DNA of 64,000 nucleotides, from contig JADNYJ010000059.1 in assembly GCA_015501075.1 (NCBI GenBank), positions 124,001 to 188,000 of the forward strand. The letters run 5' to 3'. Position numbers and translations under genes: made by a program. Position 1 is the first letter of the stretch. Every line of letters begins with the position of its first letter. Shown piece by piece: positions 39,282-50,230 of this stretch. Source of the DNA: Gymnopilus junonius. Lineage: Eukaryota; Basidiomycota; Agaricomycetes; Agaricales; Galerinaceae. Below the pieces are notes generated by a model. It did not search any database. It had not been told where the DNA came from and saw nothing but the letters and a program-made list of their open reading frames with translations.

Positions 39282-40077
39282 TGTGAGGGAGACCCTCTCT
39301 CTGGGTCTGTAATTTGGAGAAAATAAGAAATAAATTATTTGCAGATGACCAAGTATGCACCAAGTCAATAATCCAAATCGGAACAAGCACCCTCCACATG
39401 ATCACATGCGCACCTTATTTCGTCGAGCATTAAGCAGGGATCTACCCAAATTTAGATCTGAGAATCACTAGAAGCACATACTTACCATACCAACCAGGCA
39501 TGCCCCGAGCTTGAACAAAAGAAATTGATTATGCTCATCATTCTTGTCACTGTGCAGCCCCTCGATGACGCCTATATGCCCCGCCCTCTTCTGAATTTGG
39601 GTTAGAACATTATTTCTTAGATGTTTTTCGGTGAGTTTTCAATTTCTTTCGGTTCTCAACGGTTCATTCTTGTGACATAAATCAATTTCATGACCTTTTC
39701 TTTCCCTATTAAAGTATGATAATTGCCGCAGTGATGATGTGTGCTGCGGAAATGGACTGAACACACCTGCAAACAACTTTTATTCAAAAATTTTACTTTA
39801 ATTTTCCTCTCTTTCTGACTATGTAGCTACAGTATAAATACCTGGACACTTGTACAGTAGCTACCCAGTTGAATATAGCAGAATTTCAGCTCACTAGCTC
39901 AATAGTCGCCCTTGACATCTTAGTTATTACCAAGTTTCTCATGTTCACACCAGATCCAATCTATGGGAATTTATTCCACTGGATCTACCTACACTCAAAT
40001 ATGCTTTTGGAACCTTTAAGCAAACAGAGTTTGCTTTCGAGTCATGTTCTTGACTCGACCAACTAACTCACTTTTCA
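39282..40077 (+). repeat. 3' LTR
   Basis: 796 bp, same length as the 5' LTR with no indels and six substitutions, all at CpG sites. Followed by the target-site repeat CCAC at 40078-40081. Confidence 0.92.
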
Positions 40078-40081
40078 CCAC

Positions 40082-41490
40082 AGCAAGTATGACCCTTATC
40101 TCAGCAAAATATTACCTGGTATAGTTTAAACTGAGAACTAATAATTTTTCCTTTTCTGCCTCCTTGAAATATCAGCCCATCCTTTTGAATGTACAGAGTA
40201 GAAGACTTCTCAGCTCTTCCAGCAGGAGATAAACTCTGCCATTTCCACAAATTTCTTAAGACCCAGACAGACTAAAGAAAATTGATATTAGCTGCCCAAT
40301 AATACAGAGCATTGAGGACTTGGTCTTCAGACCATCAAACTGAAAGGGACCTTTGTCAGAGGCAACACTTGCAGTTCCATAGCCATAGCCTTTCCAACCT
40401 CTGACTTGAATCTGGCCAAGGCTGCTACTGACAGGGAAGCTAAAATGGAAAGAAACGAAATGAAACCCTACTGGTGCCTCTTCTCATTCTGGACCTGCTG
40501 CTTTTTCAAAAGGGATGGTGCAATTCTATTGGCATATTGAAATGACCAGGGTGCAGTGGGCTCCTTGGAAACTTATCCATACTTCAATCTTGATTGACCT
40601 TCATGTTATGTTTCCTAGGATAGCAGTGTGGCACTGGGTAGAAATCTGAGGCTGGACACCAGTCATGAATGCCCATGACCTTCTTGTGGCTTGCTGCATT
40701 TCTGTTGCTGGTGAACCTTAAAGAAAGGCTGGTACTGGATAAGAAAGATGCATTGAAGATGATTAACAATGAGCAGAGGACATCTTGGAGCTTGCAATTC
40801 AGATGAAAGACCAGACACTGAAAAACTGGAATGAGATTAGAGCAGATTCTGATACAATTTTGTTACTGTATCAAAGTTTATCTACCTTAAGTGAAAGATT
40901 GGCTCACCATTTTTATCAGTATGATGAATACCACCATTAACTTGATTGTAATCACCATATGAGTCTGTACTGCCATCAACGGGACCAAGGGCCAAGGCCC
41001 ATACCATACGTATCCACTGTGCTCAGAGGCTTGACCTCAGGTTTTCAGCATCTTAAGAACCCTTAAGTCTATGCCCAATTCTAGAACAACAGGGTCTATA
41101 TTGTGTGTTGAGGCAAAGAAATAAACAGAAAACTATATGATTCATAGGTAGAAATCAAACGAAGCAAAAAATCAAGCTGGATCATCACCATCTGGTGCAA
41201 AAACCATCCTGCAAGAAGCAACAACAATAAATGTATCTTCGGGAAATTTTATAAGGCGTCGCACAATGTGGCTCCCAGACAAAATCTCACCTGAGAATTT
41301 TTAATAAATCATCTCGAGATTGAAAGATAACACACCGATGGGCCTATACCCAGTCTGAAGCAAAGAATCATTGACAAAGGAAATCAATAAACCATCTGGA
41401 CCTGCACCTAGAGCGCATGCATTGGGTTTCAAAGGAGAGCCAGTGCATGCTGAAGCAATAGCTTGTAAGAGTTGACACTTGAAAATGCAA
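40082..41490. other. 1.4 kb without a supported gene
   Basis: Right flank of the retrotransposon. Only very short ORFs on either strand; no repeat or RNA gene recognised. It may include the rest of the cyclophilin-like gene (minus strand) in decayed form. Confidence 0.45.
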
Positions 41491-41846
41491 TCAAATCATA
41501 CCCTCGCCATAAGTAGTAAATCTCTTATCATCAGTAGGAAGAAAAATGCAAGTCAGCGCATTTGTGGGTTGGAATATCGATCCCTTGTATCCAAGCCCAT
41601 ATTTCCCTGTAACAAGGTTGCAAAAGTGGCGAGTTGCTTCAGGTACTTCAGCATTGAAAAGCTTGAAGATGAGACGGCCAGCATGCTTGTCATCAACTGT
41701 GAGATCAAACTGCAAAGAGAAGAAAGGAAATTGGTTTGAGCTGCCTCAGCATTTGGGGAGACGAAGAAAGGAGCTTAAAGGGAGGAACTCACAAAAACAT
41801 AGTACTGACCATGGTGGCCAAGAAAACTTGCCTGGACTAAGCACAT
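41491..41846 (-). pseudogene. Cyclophilin-like (peptidyl-prolyl isomerase) fragment
   Basis: Two exons join across an intron with acceptor TTTGCAG (near 41716). They read ...GQYYVF, then FDLTVDDKHAGRLIFKLFNA and EVPEATRHFCNLVTGKYGLG with YKGSIF. This matches the start of the cyclophilin fold (FDxxxxxxxxGRxxxxLF, then NFxxLCTGxxGxGYKGSxF). After that the sequence loses the family pattern (QPTNALTCIF) and stops at 41491. The catalytic Arg and the later GxxSMAN and FxxT blocks are missing. The upstream ATG at 41846 is only a guess. Likely a truncated duplicate of a cyclophilin gene. Confidence 0.55.
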
Positions 41847-41953
41847 GTCGAGGACAAGAGGAATAATTGCTAAACCAGCACTAATCTTTTCAACACTGAA
41901 GGATATCAAATGAGTGAATGATTTAGGGTAAAGCAGGACAATGTGGTTAAAGC

Positions 41954-42640
41954 TTACGTCCATGAGGTCCTAATGTAGGAGGCGCCTAATAGAATCAATC
42001 TCACTCCAGAGGCTATACTGTGGACCAGCGTGACAAGTTGTCTCGCTGAGGGGTCTAGTCTCCACTTCGATATTGGCTGGAGGAAGAAGGACGACTGCAG
42101 GATAGAAAGTCGAAACAATAGAGCTCTACAATTCATGCTATATGAGTTAAGGAAAGATATAATGATAAAATAAATGACAGACGAGCGAAAAAGCATATCA
42201 ATAACCCCTAAAATGATCAAGCCCCATCCAAGAGCCGCATTAGAGATTGGTAACACTGGCAAAGAAACAATGGCCAAGCCAATCCATTCGGATGCTTTGA
42301 CCCATGCCCCTGTAGACCTTCAGACAAAAGAGCGATGAAGGACAGAAAAACGATGACATACCAGTAATTTCTGCAAGACTAGGCCGGGTTTCTTTAGAGG
42401 GCTCTACTTCTTTTGAGGCCAAACAAATGGAGATGGTGGAGAGCAATGCCGCGACCAGTGCGAGGAAGGCGCAGACTCCTAAAATCGTCACAAGGCAATA
42501 TGGCCACGCGGTTGCAGAGTGAAGTGCATGACAATGTAGTATAGATCCAGAAATGGTTTGCACTCCAATACTGAAGAAGGGCAGAGTAAATCAGTCTACA
42601 AGAATAGTTAGCATTGACCCATTTCAAGGACATACAGAAT
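41954..42640 (-). CDS. Putative small membrane protein, unrecognised
   Basis: Hydrophobic segments on the minus strand: AWPYCLVTILGVCAFLALVA followed by ALLSTISICLA (about 42505-42415), a charged linker (SKEVEPSKETRPSLAEITG), then AIVSLPVLPISNAALGWGLI with ILGVIDMLF (about 42275-42190). Introns are likely between them (a donor near 42361). No family recognised, start and end uncertain. A GPCR-like or DUF6534-like fragment is possible but lacks the signatures. Confidence 0.35.
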
Positions 42641-42925
42641 GCGTGAGACCCTTACTATTGTTGGAAAAGATGACATGAAGTGTTGATCTGACTAGCGCTT
42701 TGAATGCAAGGAGCAGCTTTGGAGCATACGGCGAAAGACGCTGTCAGTGAGAAACTGGGAGCGAGAGTTTACTGTCAGTACTTCAGGCTGGACTGACCAT
42801 CAAATCCCTGTAGGAGATCCATGCTGCATGTCTCGTGATGCCTGAGGTTGAGATGAGGTTGAAAGTGTGGCCGACGTTGGGTTTGCCCCTGGTTTGACAA
42901 AGTTTGGTCTGCTCCTGACCGGCTT

Positions 42926-43388
42926 TCACCAAAAAAAAGGACTCATAGGACTCCCGTGACAAAGAATATGTGGATCCACTACCATCCTTCCCTTCCTTCC
43001 AATGTGAAAGGCTCCATCTCCCTCGCAGAACCACAATCTTGCAACCCCTCCTTCCTCCTTTTCCTCTCCACCTTTGCCATGTTTCTTTTCTAGACGTGTC
43101 AACCCTCGCAGGGACTCACTATCCACCAGCCATATTGTCACAGTGGTCAAAGTTGAAATTGGGCAGGAGCCGTCGGTATACTCCTATACCGAGCTCTGGA
43201 TTGAGTTGGATGGATAAGGAGAGGTTGGAGTCTGCTGTGGAGAGGGTAAGCACAGCGATGCTATGAGAAGAAGTCACAGCAGCTGCAGGGAAAGATGAAG
43301 GTGAAGGACCGAAAGTGATTCCAAGTTCGCCTTGTAGTTGGGTCTGGAGTTTGGCCTTGAAAACGGAGCTATCATAGCTCTCCCCCAC
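42926..43388 (-). pseudogene. MRH4 fragment, copy C1
   Basis: Reads ELGIGVYRRLLPNFNFDHCD, matching ELGVGVYRRLPADYNFEYRD of MRH4 exon 2. In a continuing frame it has RGLTRLEKKHGKGGEEKEE against RGLTRSDRKKLAREEKRR. Upstream it retains FKAKLQTQLQ as in the copy at 57.4 kb, joined directly to SSFPAAA, so the middle of exon 2 is deleted. No presequence and no helicase core. Its right neighbour is the MULE transposase. Confidence 0.65.
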
Positions 43389-43499
43389 TATGACACCTTC
43401 CTTAAATAGAAATTTTCACGTGATTTACCTGTTGAGCGAGTATTCTACCTAAAGTCTAAAAAATATTATTCGGTACCCCCTACACATCCTCCAACACAT

Positions 43500-46400
43500 A
43501 TGAGCAACACAGACCCTCCAAGAAAATGTGCCAAACCATGGTGCAGACAGATTGCCGGGCCTGGTCACCATACATGTGATGACTGTCGAGTAAGAGACAG
43601 AGAGAATCAGCAGAAAAGTTGGGCAAAAAGGCACAAAAAAAAAGCCCTCACAGCAGCCGCAGCTTCGGACCCATCCACAAAGGTCAGACGTAGAGGGGAC
43701 CATGATACAGGCCTGGTCAGAGATCCAAAGCACCAAAGAACACACGAAGTTCCCCAGGACCACGGAGAAACAGAAGACGAAGACAATTTTGAACCTGTTG
43801 ATGTTCTTGACTTCGACGAGCCTGATGAAGATGTAAGTACTTCCTTCACTAGCTGGTCAGACATTGATCAAGCATAGGCTGCAGTAAATTACCTAGATGC
43901 AGAAGACCTCTTTGATGACTTGCAAGCTCAAATGAAAGCATTGGCTCATGTCGACTTCCTTGGTACATATGCTCTTGATGCCGACCCTGGTCATGAATCA
44001 CCCAAAGAAAGAGTGTTGATGGTGGCAAAAGAAATATGGCAGACACTAGGTTTTCACTGGACGTGAGTCTCTCAGAATGTGTTCGCAATTTATTTCTGAC
44101 ATGACAGGCAACAGAGTCAAAGATCACAAAAAACAAAAGACAGGCCACCGAACACGCTACTGGTGTAGCCAGGACATAGCACGCAAAAAGAAGTCCAAAC
44201 CTTCTCAAGCCCCAGGGGCTAAGCATTGTGACTATATCGAAATGACGCGTTATCCCTGTCAAAGTCGTCTTTCAATTGTCTACTGGATCAAGAAGACTGG
44301 TCAGACTTACATCATTATTGACCTCCATCACCACTTTCAACACACTCATTACATTGATGTGACCATGCCCCTTGAGGCAATAGAGATCATAGAAGCACAG
44401 GTGGAGTGGGCTACACCTTCAGCATTGTTGTCGAGTATCCGGGAAGCGTACCCTCAAATATCGTCAGCCCAAGTGTACAATGCATGGAAAGCACATAGCG
44501 AGACTCACTGGCAACACCACAACCTCCAGATCCCATCCACAACAAAATTGCTTGAGGAGTTCGCTGATGAAGCAGACATCTTCACCGATTTATATATACC
44601 TGATGGTGTGGAGATGTTAGCATTCGGCTTGAAGAAGGTGGCTGAGCAACTGAAAGGGAAGGTCATCAAGGTGGGAATAGATGCTACCTGTAAGTGTATG
44701 AAAATAAACTTTAACTTTGAGTCTAATCACGGAAAGCAGATACTGTACTAATTCATTCAATTTGGCAGGCTGTGTGACCTGTGACCCACCTGATGAAATT
44801 TTGATTTCAGCAAATTACCATATTTGGTGCGATTTTGATGGATTTGTAAGCTTTTTTGGCCTTCCGAATGTGTTTTTGAGGCATTTTTGACTGATTTTTG
44901 CATGACCTCTGTGACTTTTCGTCAATTTGGGAGGGCCTGTGACCCATGACCGCTGAATTGAATGAATTAGTACAGTAACACAAACTCAAAACACTTAGAG
45001 CTCTATAGCATAATGGCAGAATGTGATGGTGCAGGAATCCCATTAAGCTATTGCCTGCTAATGACTGCAACAGCCATTGAAATCGGGAAACGGAAGAAAG
45101 CTCTTGCATCGTGGACGAGACATGTCCGTGATAAATATAGCATCAAACCCATTTTTGTTCACACCGATAAAGACCTGGGGGAGATTGCTGCAGCAAAGGA
45201 AACCTGGAATGCGAAGATTAGTCTATGTTATTGGCATCTTCGACATGCAGTAAAACCTGCCTGGCCAAATGGCCAAAGTTAACCTCGCAACAACTCCATA
45301 TAATGTGAAGAGGGTGCAGGAGGAATTTGATTTCATTGATCCTGAATTCCGACCATTAGGAACCAGAGTTGACATTGATGACTATGAAGGAGGCGTACCT
45401 GATGATGTTGAACTACCTGCAACAGAAAATCCAGCAAGCCCGCCTAATGTCGAGGAAGCGAATCCTACTCTGGGTAATCCCAGGGAAGTTGGTGAATGGC
45501 GAGCCTTTGGCGAGATAACAAATTGCCTTCGTATCAAGCTCCCTCCGCCTACGCAGCCTGTACCCATGCACAGAATATCAGATGACAGAAGTAACCAAGA
45601 GAACCAGCATCATTCCAACATACCTAGCACCCAACTACCCGAAATTCGTGGCCAAGGATTTATCCTCCGTCTTCTCGACCCACATGAGAGCTCACAAGCA
45701 CATTCCCCTAAAGAAAATACTGAGAGGAAGATGAATCTGGAATGGGAGAAGTTAGGACACGATGAGCCTTCTGTCTGCCTGATTATTGTCAAGGAATACT
45801 TGACTATATGGAATGTCACTACTGTGCCCACCTGTCGATCCCAGGCTATTCGGCGCCTGATGCAGTGGCAATTAGGTGATGGGCCATACAGCAGATATAT
45901 GGATTTTGTGAGAAGAATAACATCCCAGAGGTATGGGCTTACCTTTGGGAGAACTGGTACTGGTGGGGGCGATGGGAATTGTGGGCATGCTCTGCACATG
46001 AAAAGATACCAATCCTAAAAACAACAATGATTCTGGAGAGCCAGTAAGTAAGATACCTAGGATTAATATCTGATACTGACCAAATGCCCAAAAAGCTGGC
46101 ATCGGATTAAGCATGATTTCCTTCACCACTTCAAAATGCCACCCTGTGACTTGCTTGTATGGATCCTTGTCAAAAAATTGCTGCCATCATACTATGTGAG
46201 GTTAGATCACTTACTTGTTCAAAAAGGCCATCATCGCGAGCTCAGTTCCTGGAGAAAACATTTTAAGAAAGAGTGGAAGAATTTAGAAAAGAGAAGTATT
46301 ACAATGCCTTTAAATGATGCATACAGACCAAACCCTCAAACATGGGTATGCACTTGCCCATATTTCGCTACCAGTCACTTCCTTGTCTGCAAGCATCTCA

Positions 46401-46900
46401 TACAAAGCATCCACTGCATCCCTCCCATCTTTTTTGTTGAGGTCAAACGAAATCAATCCATGCCGTTTTGGAAACACAGAACCCTTAAGGCGGTGGATGA
46501 CTCTGGGTGTCAAGTTGAGGATGTGGCGGGTGACAATGGCATCGATAGCGATGATGATCTGGAGGATGACGAGGAGGATGAGGCTGAGGACTTGGATTGG
46601 GTGGGGAATGTGGTTGATCTTGAAGATGGATGCACGTTCGAAGAGGCGATGAACGAAGAACTTGACTTTATCATGGACTTTCTTGCGGGTTTGAGGTTCC
46701 AGGTGCAGTTCCGTGATCATAGAATGCTTGCTGCATTGAAGCGCAAGGGGAGGGGCTTTCGAAACTTGGGAGCGGCATGTTTGGGGAAGGAGAAGAGGTT
46801 GAAAAGTCAAGCTGATGGAACACTGTCGACGTGGGACAAGTCAATGATAGCATCGATGTTCTACCAGGCCAGACCTTCTCAATCTGATGCTGAGACGTAA
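43500..46900 (+). pseudogene. MULE transposase (zinc finger + MULE + SWIM), broken
   Basis: Mutator-like transposase. The N-terminal exon 43500-43877 has a Cys/His cluster (CAKPWCRQIAGPGHHTCDDC) and an acidic linker. The exon around 44060-44690 ends in VGIDAT, the first catalytic Asp block. After an intron and an inserted MITE, ELYSIMAECDGAGIPLSYCL is followed by HTDKDLGEIAAAKETW and the CYWHLRHAV block. The C-terminal part has NIPEVWAYLWENWYWWGRW, HDFLHHFKMPPCDLLVWIL and a SWIM finger CTCPYFATSHFLVCKH (about 46351-46398). It ends with an Asp/Glu-rich tail at 46900. Frames break at about 45,260 and 45,910, each fixable by one or two bases. No terminal inverted repeats for the element itself were found. 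Confidence 0.82.
44743..44975. mobile_element. MITE, 233 bp, inserted in the MULE transposase gene
   Basis: Perfect 20-bp terminal inverted repeats CTGTACTAATTCATTCAATT at 44743-44762 and 44956-44975, flanked by the dinucleotide TA on both sides (44741-44742, 44976-44977). TA duplication suggests a Tc1/mariner-type source. It lies just inside the exon after an intron ending GCAG at 44740. Removing the element plus one TA makes the exon continue IDATYNTNSKHLELYS, as expected for MULE transposases. Confidence 0.88.
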
Positions 46901-47480
46901 ATGTGCACAAATGTGTCTTCCTCATGTCAATCACCTTGTCATTTTGTACTATCCTAATCCCCCTTCCATTATTCTTTTCTACATGCGTATAGACAATGAT
47001 ATTGACCTGTACATACACTGATTTCATACTGCATGTTGTCCGTTTTAAAGTCCTTATCAGTACAACTTCACACCACCTGTCGGTAAATGGCTACTAAACA
47101 GCCCAAAATCCGAAGGTCACGAGGTGTCATAGTGGGGGAGAACAAGGGACGTTCGAAAACAGCGCAATGCTACTTAGAGGGCGGGCACGAGGCAATGTGC
47201 TGTTTCGGAAATTCTTGTCCATCAGAAGAAATACAACCCATGCTTTCGGCACTTGCAACACTTTCACAAGTGCTGAAAAGGGCGAAAGTGTGAAACCACT
47301 GGACACTTTCAAAAGAAGATCTCGATTGCTTGTGAAAGGGGTTTGGTGGTTTTGCAAGGCTAAAAGTGACTAAAAGGGTTAAAGACAGCTTTTCAAAAGA
47401 CAGTGGTACACTTCTCATAAGTGACATCAGGATCGAGAAAAATGAATGCCATTTGGCGGGATCTACTACACAGGGACGAT
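46901..47480. other. Spacer between MULE and DUF6532 genes, AAGTG-rich
   Basis: No gene. At 47260-47410 it is rich in AAAGTG/CACTTT words, including CTAAAAGTGACTAAAAG (about 47360), which resembles 49580-49600 on the other side of the DUF6532 gene. Confidence 0.4.
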
Positions 47481-49217
47481 TTATCCTTTGTTAGTACTCC
47501 CAGTAGCGTCCGCGGCATCGTCCTCGATCTCGAAATCTGATTCCTCTTCTGGCTTGACAATAGCAGCTTCCGAAGTGGTGTTATCCCCTGACGACAACCT
47601 CGCCCTCTTCTTTCCCTTCGCATTGGCAAACTGATGAGCTTCAGCTAAAATATCCTCCCACTGCTGCCGGGACAGCTTTTGCATGACGCGCCAATTCCCT
47701 TGTCAGCTTCTTCCCTTGGACGGTGTATTTTGGAAGCGTAGCAGGAAAATCCGATGGATTATGCTTGTCGCTGTCACCCCAGTTGTCGCCCGAGAAATCA
47801 GAGAATGGGCGACCAGGTGTGATGTAGGTGCCTGAGCTCCAGCGGGCGATTACACAATAAGCCTAGAAAAACATGTCATCAGTGTCAACCCTCGCCAAAA
47901 GCTTAGCAACCACACTCACAGATTGAATGGCTGTGATTAGTGCTCCGGACGCAGTTGGGCTGATTTCAGATGAGCAGGAATAGGAAGAAGGCAGCCGAGG
48001 TGATATCCAAGCATGCAAGCAATGATACTATGACAAAATATGTTCTAAAAAGATGTCATCAGCTTAGTAAATAGAAGAACGAGCACCACAGACCAGTTTA
48101 AGTGGCTTCTCATTGCCCTCGTTGCCCTCAGCACCAGGATCCAGATACTCCTTGTAGTAGAAAGGACGAGACTTGAAATCGCCATTGAGAGCCCAGTGGC
48201 ACCACGGCTGATATATTCCGGCGACATATCAGGTAATTCCCAGATGAGGTTGTTCTCCATGTAGGTGATTGTCGTCTGGTCGATCTTGTTGCGCCATGTC
48301 GTCAAAGCATCATCAGCCTATTGTATATATGAGTAGAAATCATGAGTAATTAAAAAATGATTTATGTACCTTCTTAAGAATAATTTTTTTTCCCTGGGTG
48401 CTATCTGAAAAAGCGCCATGCCGGGGAAAGACTTGCTTGAACAGGTCAATGATCCTTGAATCAGGGAGGTTGACTGACCATGGCCACTCGATGCCATACA
48501 TCTCAATGAGGCGCAGGGTCAGGTCCTCTTGAAAGGACTGACGAACGTCCACGGGGAGATGGTTGATATGAATGTCCTGCTTTTTCTTGATTTCGGCTGA
48601 CGAGATGGTCTCCGGAGGGATGAACTCCGGAACTGACTTCATTGGTTGAACGACAGTGAGGGACTACAGAGAGTTGAATGAATCAATAAGATACTAGGCA
48701 AGTGTGATAAATGATGCACCGGGTGAGCAGTAGGAGCCTTGACATCTTCAACAATGCCTGCTCGTTCTCGAGCTCGCCTTTGTTATCACTGATTCCGCCG
48801 AGAGCTTCATTGTCATCATCTATCAAAGGAAGCATGGGTCGTGAGAGACTACATGCCAGCTGAAGAAACTGACTCACCGTTGGGAGAGATGGACATCGAA
48901 GATGAGGGATCACCGAGGTCATCACACTACTGAAAGGTCATCAGCTTGCTCCTCACTCGCAACCTTGGGGATGTTCGGAACGGTGGCAGTCGGCTGATGA
49001 AAAGTTTCTGGGGTCATGCCAGTTGCAACCCACGTCTCAGCATAGCGAGAGCGCACTGTTTTGAGGGGTGTCGAAGGGATTGCCAACTGAAAAAATGTTC
49101 ATTAGCGATAGTAAGTATTTAATGTGAACACGATGTCACCTCTATTTCCTCGAGCTGGGAGCTCTCAATGACCTCTGATGAGGGTTCTTCGATGGTCGGG
49201 CATGGCATGCCAAGCAT
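47481..49217 (-). CDS. DUF6532-type protein, multi-exon
   Basis: Function unknown; the family is expanded in agaricomycetes and often lies near transposons. ATG 49217 gives MLGMPCPTIEEPSSEVIESS, then short acidic exons. The domain proper starts at 48642 with MKSVPEFIPPETISSAEIKK and continues HLPVDVRQSFQEDLTLRLIE. Later exons carry WRNKIDQTTITYMENN, FKSRPFYYKEYLDPGAEGNE, FCHSIIACMLGYHLG, then AYCVIARWSSGTYITPGRPF with FSDFSGDNWGDSDKHN. The last exon has LSRQQWEDILAEAHQFANAK, a KGKKR basic patch and an acidic tail, stop 47481. The region around 47945-48000 has an apparent in-frame stop that an intron may remove. Family assigned from memory. It could be a passenger of a DNA transposon. Confidence 0.55.
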
Positions 49218-49329
49218 GGGGTGGTGAGTGAAGATGGTGGTGAGAGTCGAAGTTTCAAGCCTTCCATTCCGATTAGATCTTCATGATAGCGGTCACAGGT
49301 TTAGGTGACCAACATGCGCCTTAAATACA

Positions 49330-49405
49330 AGCTGTTGTAGCTCAATGGTAAGCAGTGCTGTCTTTTTTGATTGGAACACATGTTCGAGTCTCGAGTACTG
49401 CGTAT
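49330..49405 (+). other. tRNA-like Pol III A/B-box pair
   Basis: TAGCTCAATGGTAAGC (from about 49338) resembles an A box with D-loop, and TGTTCGAGTCTCG (about 49380) a B box. The acceptor arms do not pair and no anticodon stem is clear, so this is not a functional tRNA. It could be a SINE head or a pseudo-tRNA. Confidence 0.25.
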
Positions 49406-49904
49406 GAGTGGACTTGGTAGATTTCGGCTATTACCCACCGCAGAACGTTATGAGACCCTCGAAGTGACACAAGTAATAAAAGAACAGAAAGATAAGACTA
49501 TAGTTGGTAAAATATGTGGTCTACAAAGTGCAAGTGATAAAAAGTGAGTCTGAAGTGTAAGTACCGAAAGGATAAGTGGTCAAAAGTGACTAGAAAGTAT
49601 AAGTATTAAAAGGTGAAGGGGATGGAATTCTTCTGATGTCCGCGTGACTTTCGTTCACTTCTCCTGCATCATCCCTACTTATTTCCTGCCAGGCAGACTT
49701 TGTAAACTCAATAGTGAGGATACAGAAGGTCAGAATGAGCACCGCTGAGATGTACCCCACCTTGACCACGGGCAGGTAGTAAAATGAATTTAATCGGATT
49801 TAAACTCTTTTACGAGGTCGAACGGTGAATTCTTTGAATTTCTGTGATTTTTTGAATTTCTTTTTTTTAAAACGAACAAAAACGAAAGAAAGGAAAAATG
49901 ACGC
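49406..49904. other. Non-coding, AAGTG/ATAAGT-rich stretch
   Basis: Loosely periodic words (AAGTGATAAAAAGTGAGT, TCAAAAGTGACTAGAAAG) at 49440-49615, no gene. Followed by an A/T-rich leader with a poly-T run at 49860. Confidence 0.4.
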
Positions 49905-50000
49905 ATTTTCCATTCTCGTAGAACCATGCACGCGGCCTACCGACATCTCTAGCTCTGGCTCCGACTTCGACTCTCAGATCCGAGCACCTCTTGCTTGCCC
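49905..50000 (-). pseudogene. MRH4 exon-1 fragment
   Basis: Plus-strand words TCTCGTAGAACCATGCAC and, farther on, CCGACTTCGACTCTCAGAT line up in order with 31114-31217 inside MRH4 exon 1 (TCTCGCAGAACCATGCAC, CCGACTCGGAGAT). Only about 90 bp are recognisable. It marks the left edge of the duplicated array. Confidence 0.4.
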
Positions 50001-50230
50001 TTTGCCAGAACGATACCTGAACACCCATCATTGGCTTGTATGTTTGCATTCTGATTCACCTGAATATTGAAACTGAGACTCAGTCTCAGATAGCAAGTTC
50101 AGTTGAGAGTCAAGACTGACTCACTCTTGCACTCGTTTATTCTACCGACCTCCACCTGGGCCAATTTACCATATCAACATCCACATCCAAGAGTCTTCCA
50201 CTAATCATCATCTACAACAAATACCGAAGG

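Larger units (their letters stand above)
31847..40077 (+). mobile_element. Ty3/Gypsy LTR retrotransposon, 8231 bp
   Basis: Two 796-bp direct LTRs (31847-32642 and 39282-40077), each starting TGTGAGGG and ending TTTTCA, flanked by the 4-bp direct repeat CCAC (31843-31846 and 40078-40081). A primer-binding-type sequence TGGAGCCCACCACGAGGG (32645-32662) follows the 5' LTR. A short purine tract AGGGAGG (39275-39281) precedes the 3' LTR. Order gag, protease, RT, RNase H, integrase fits Ty3/Gypsy. Pol is broken by in-frame TGA codons and single-base shifts, so the copy cannot move by itself. It sits about 500 bp upstream of MRH4 and is transcribed away from it. An intact antisense ORF lies near its 3' end. 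Confidence 0.93.

Noticed and set aside
44763..44955. Reading 44690-45000 as one long intron of the transposase
   Set aside because: Perfect terminal inverted repeats and flanking TA pairs explain the interior better; a normal short intron ending at 44740 plus the insertion accounts for all bases.
45269..46018. Independent 249-residue gene
   Set aside because: It is the middle of the MULE transposase, separated only by frame shifts; both neighbours carry the remaining transposase blocks.
49330..49405. Functional tRNA gene
   Set aside because: A- and B-box words are present but the acceptor stem does not pair and no anticodon arm can be drawn; kept only as a low-confidence tRNA-like site.
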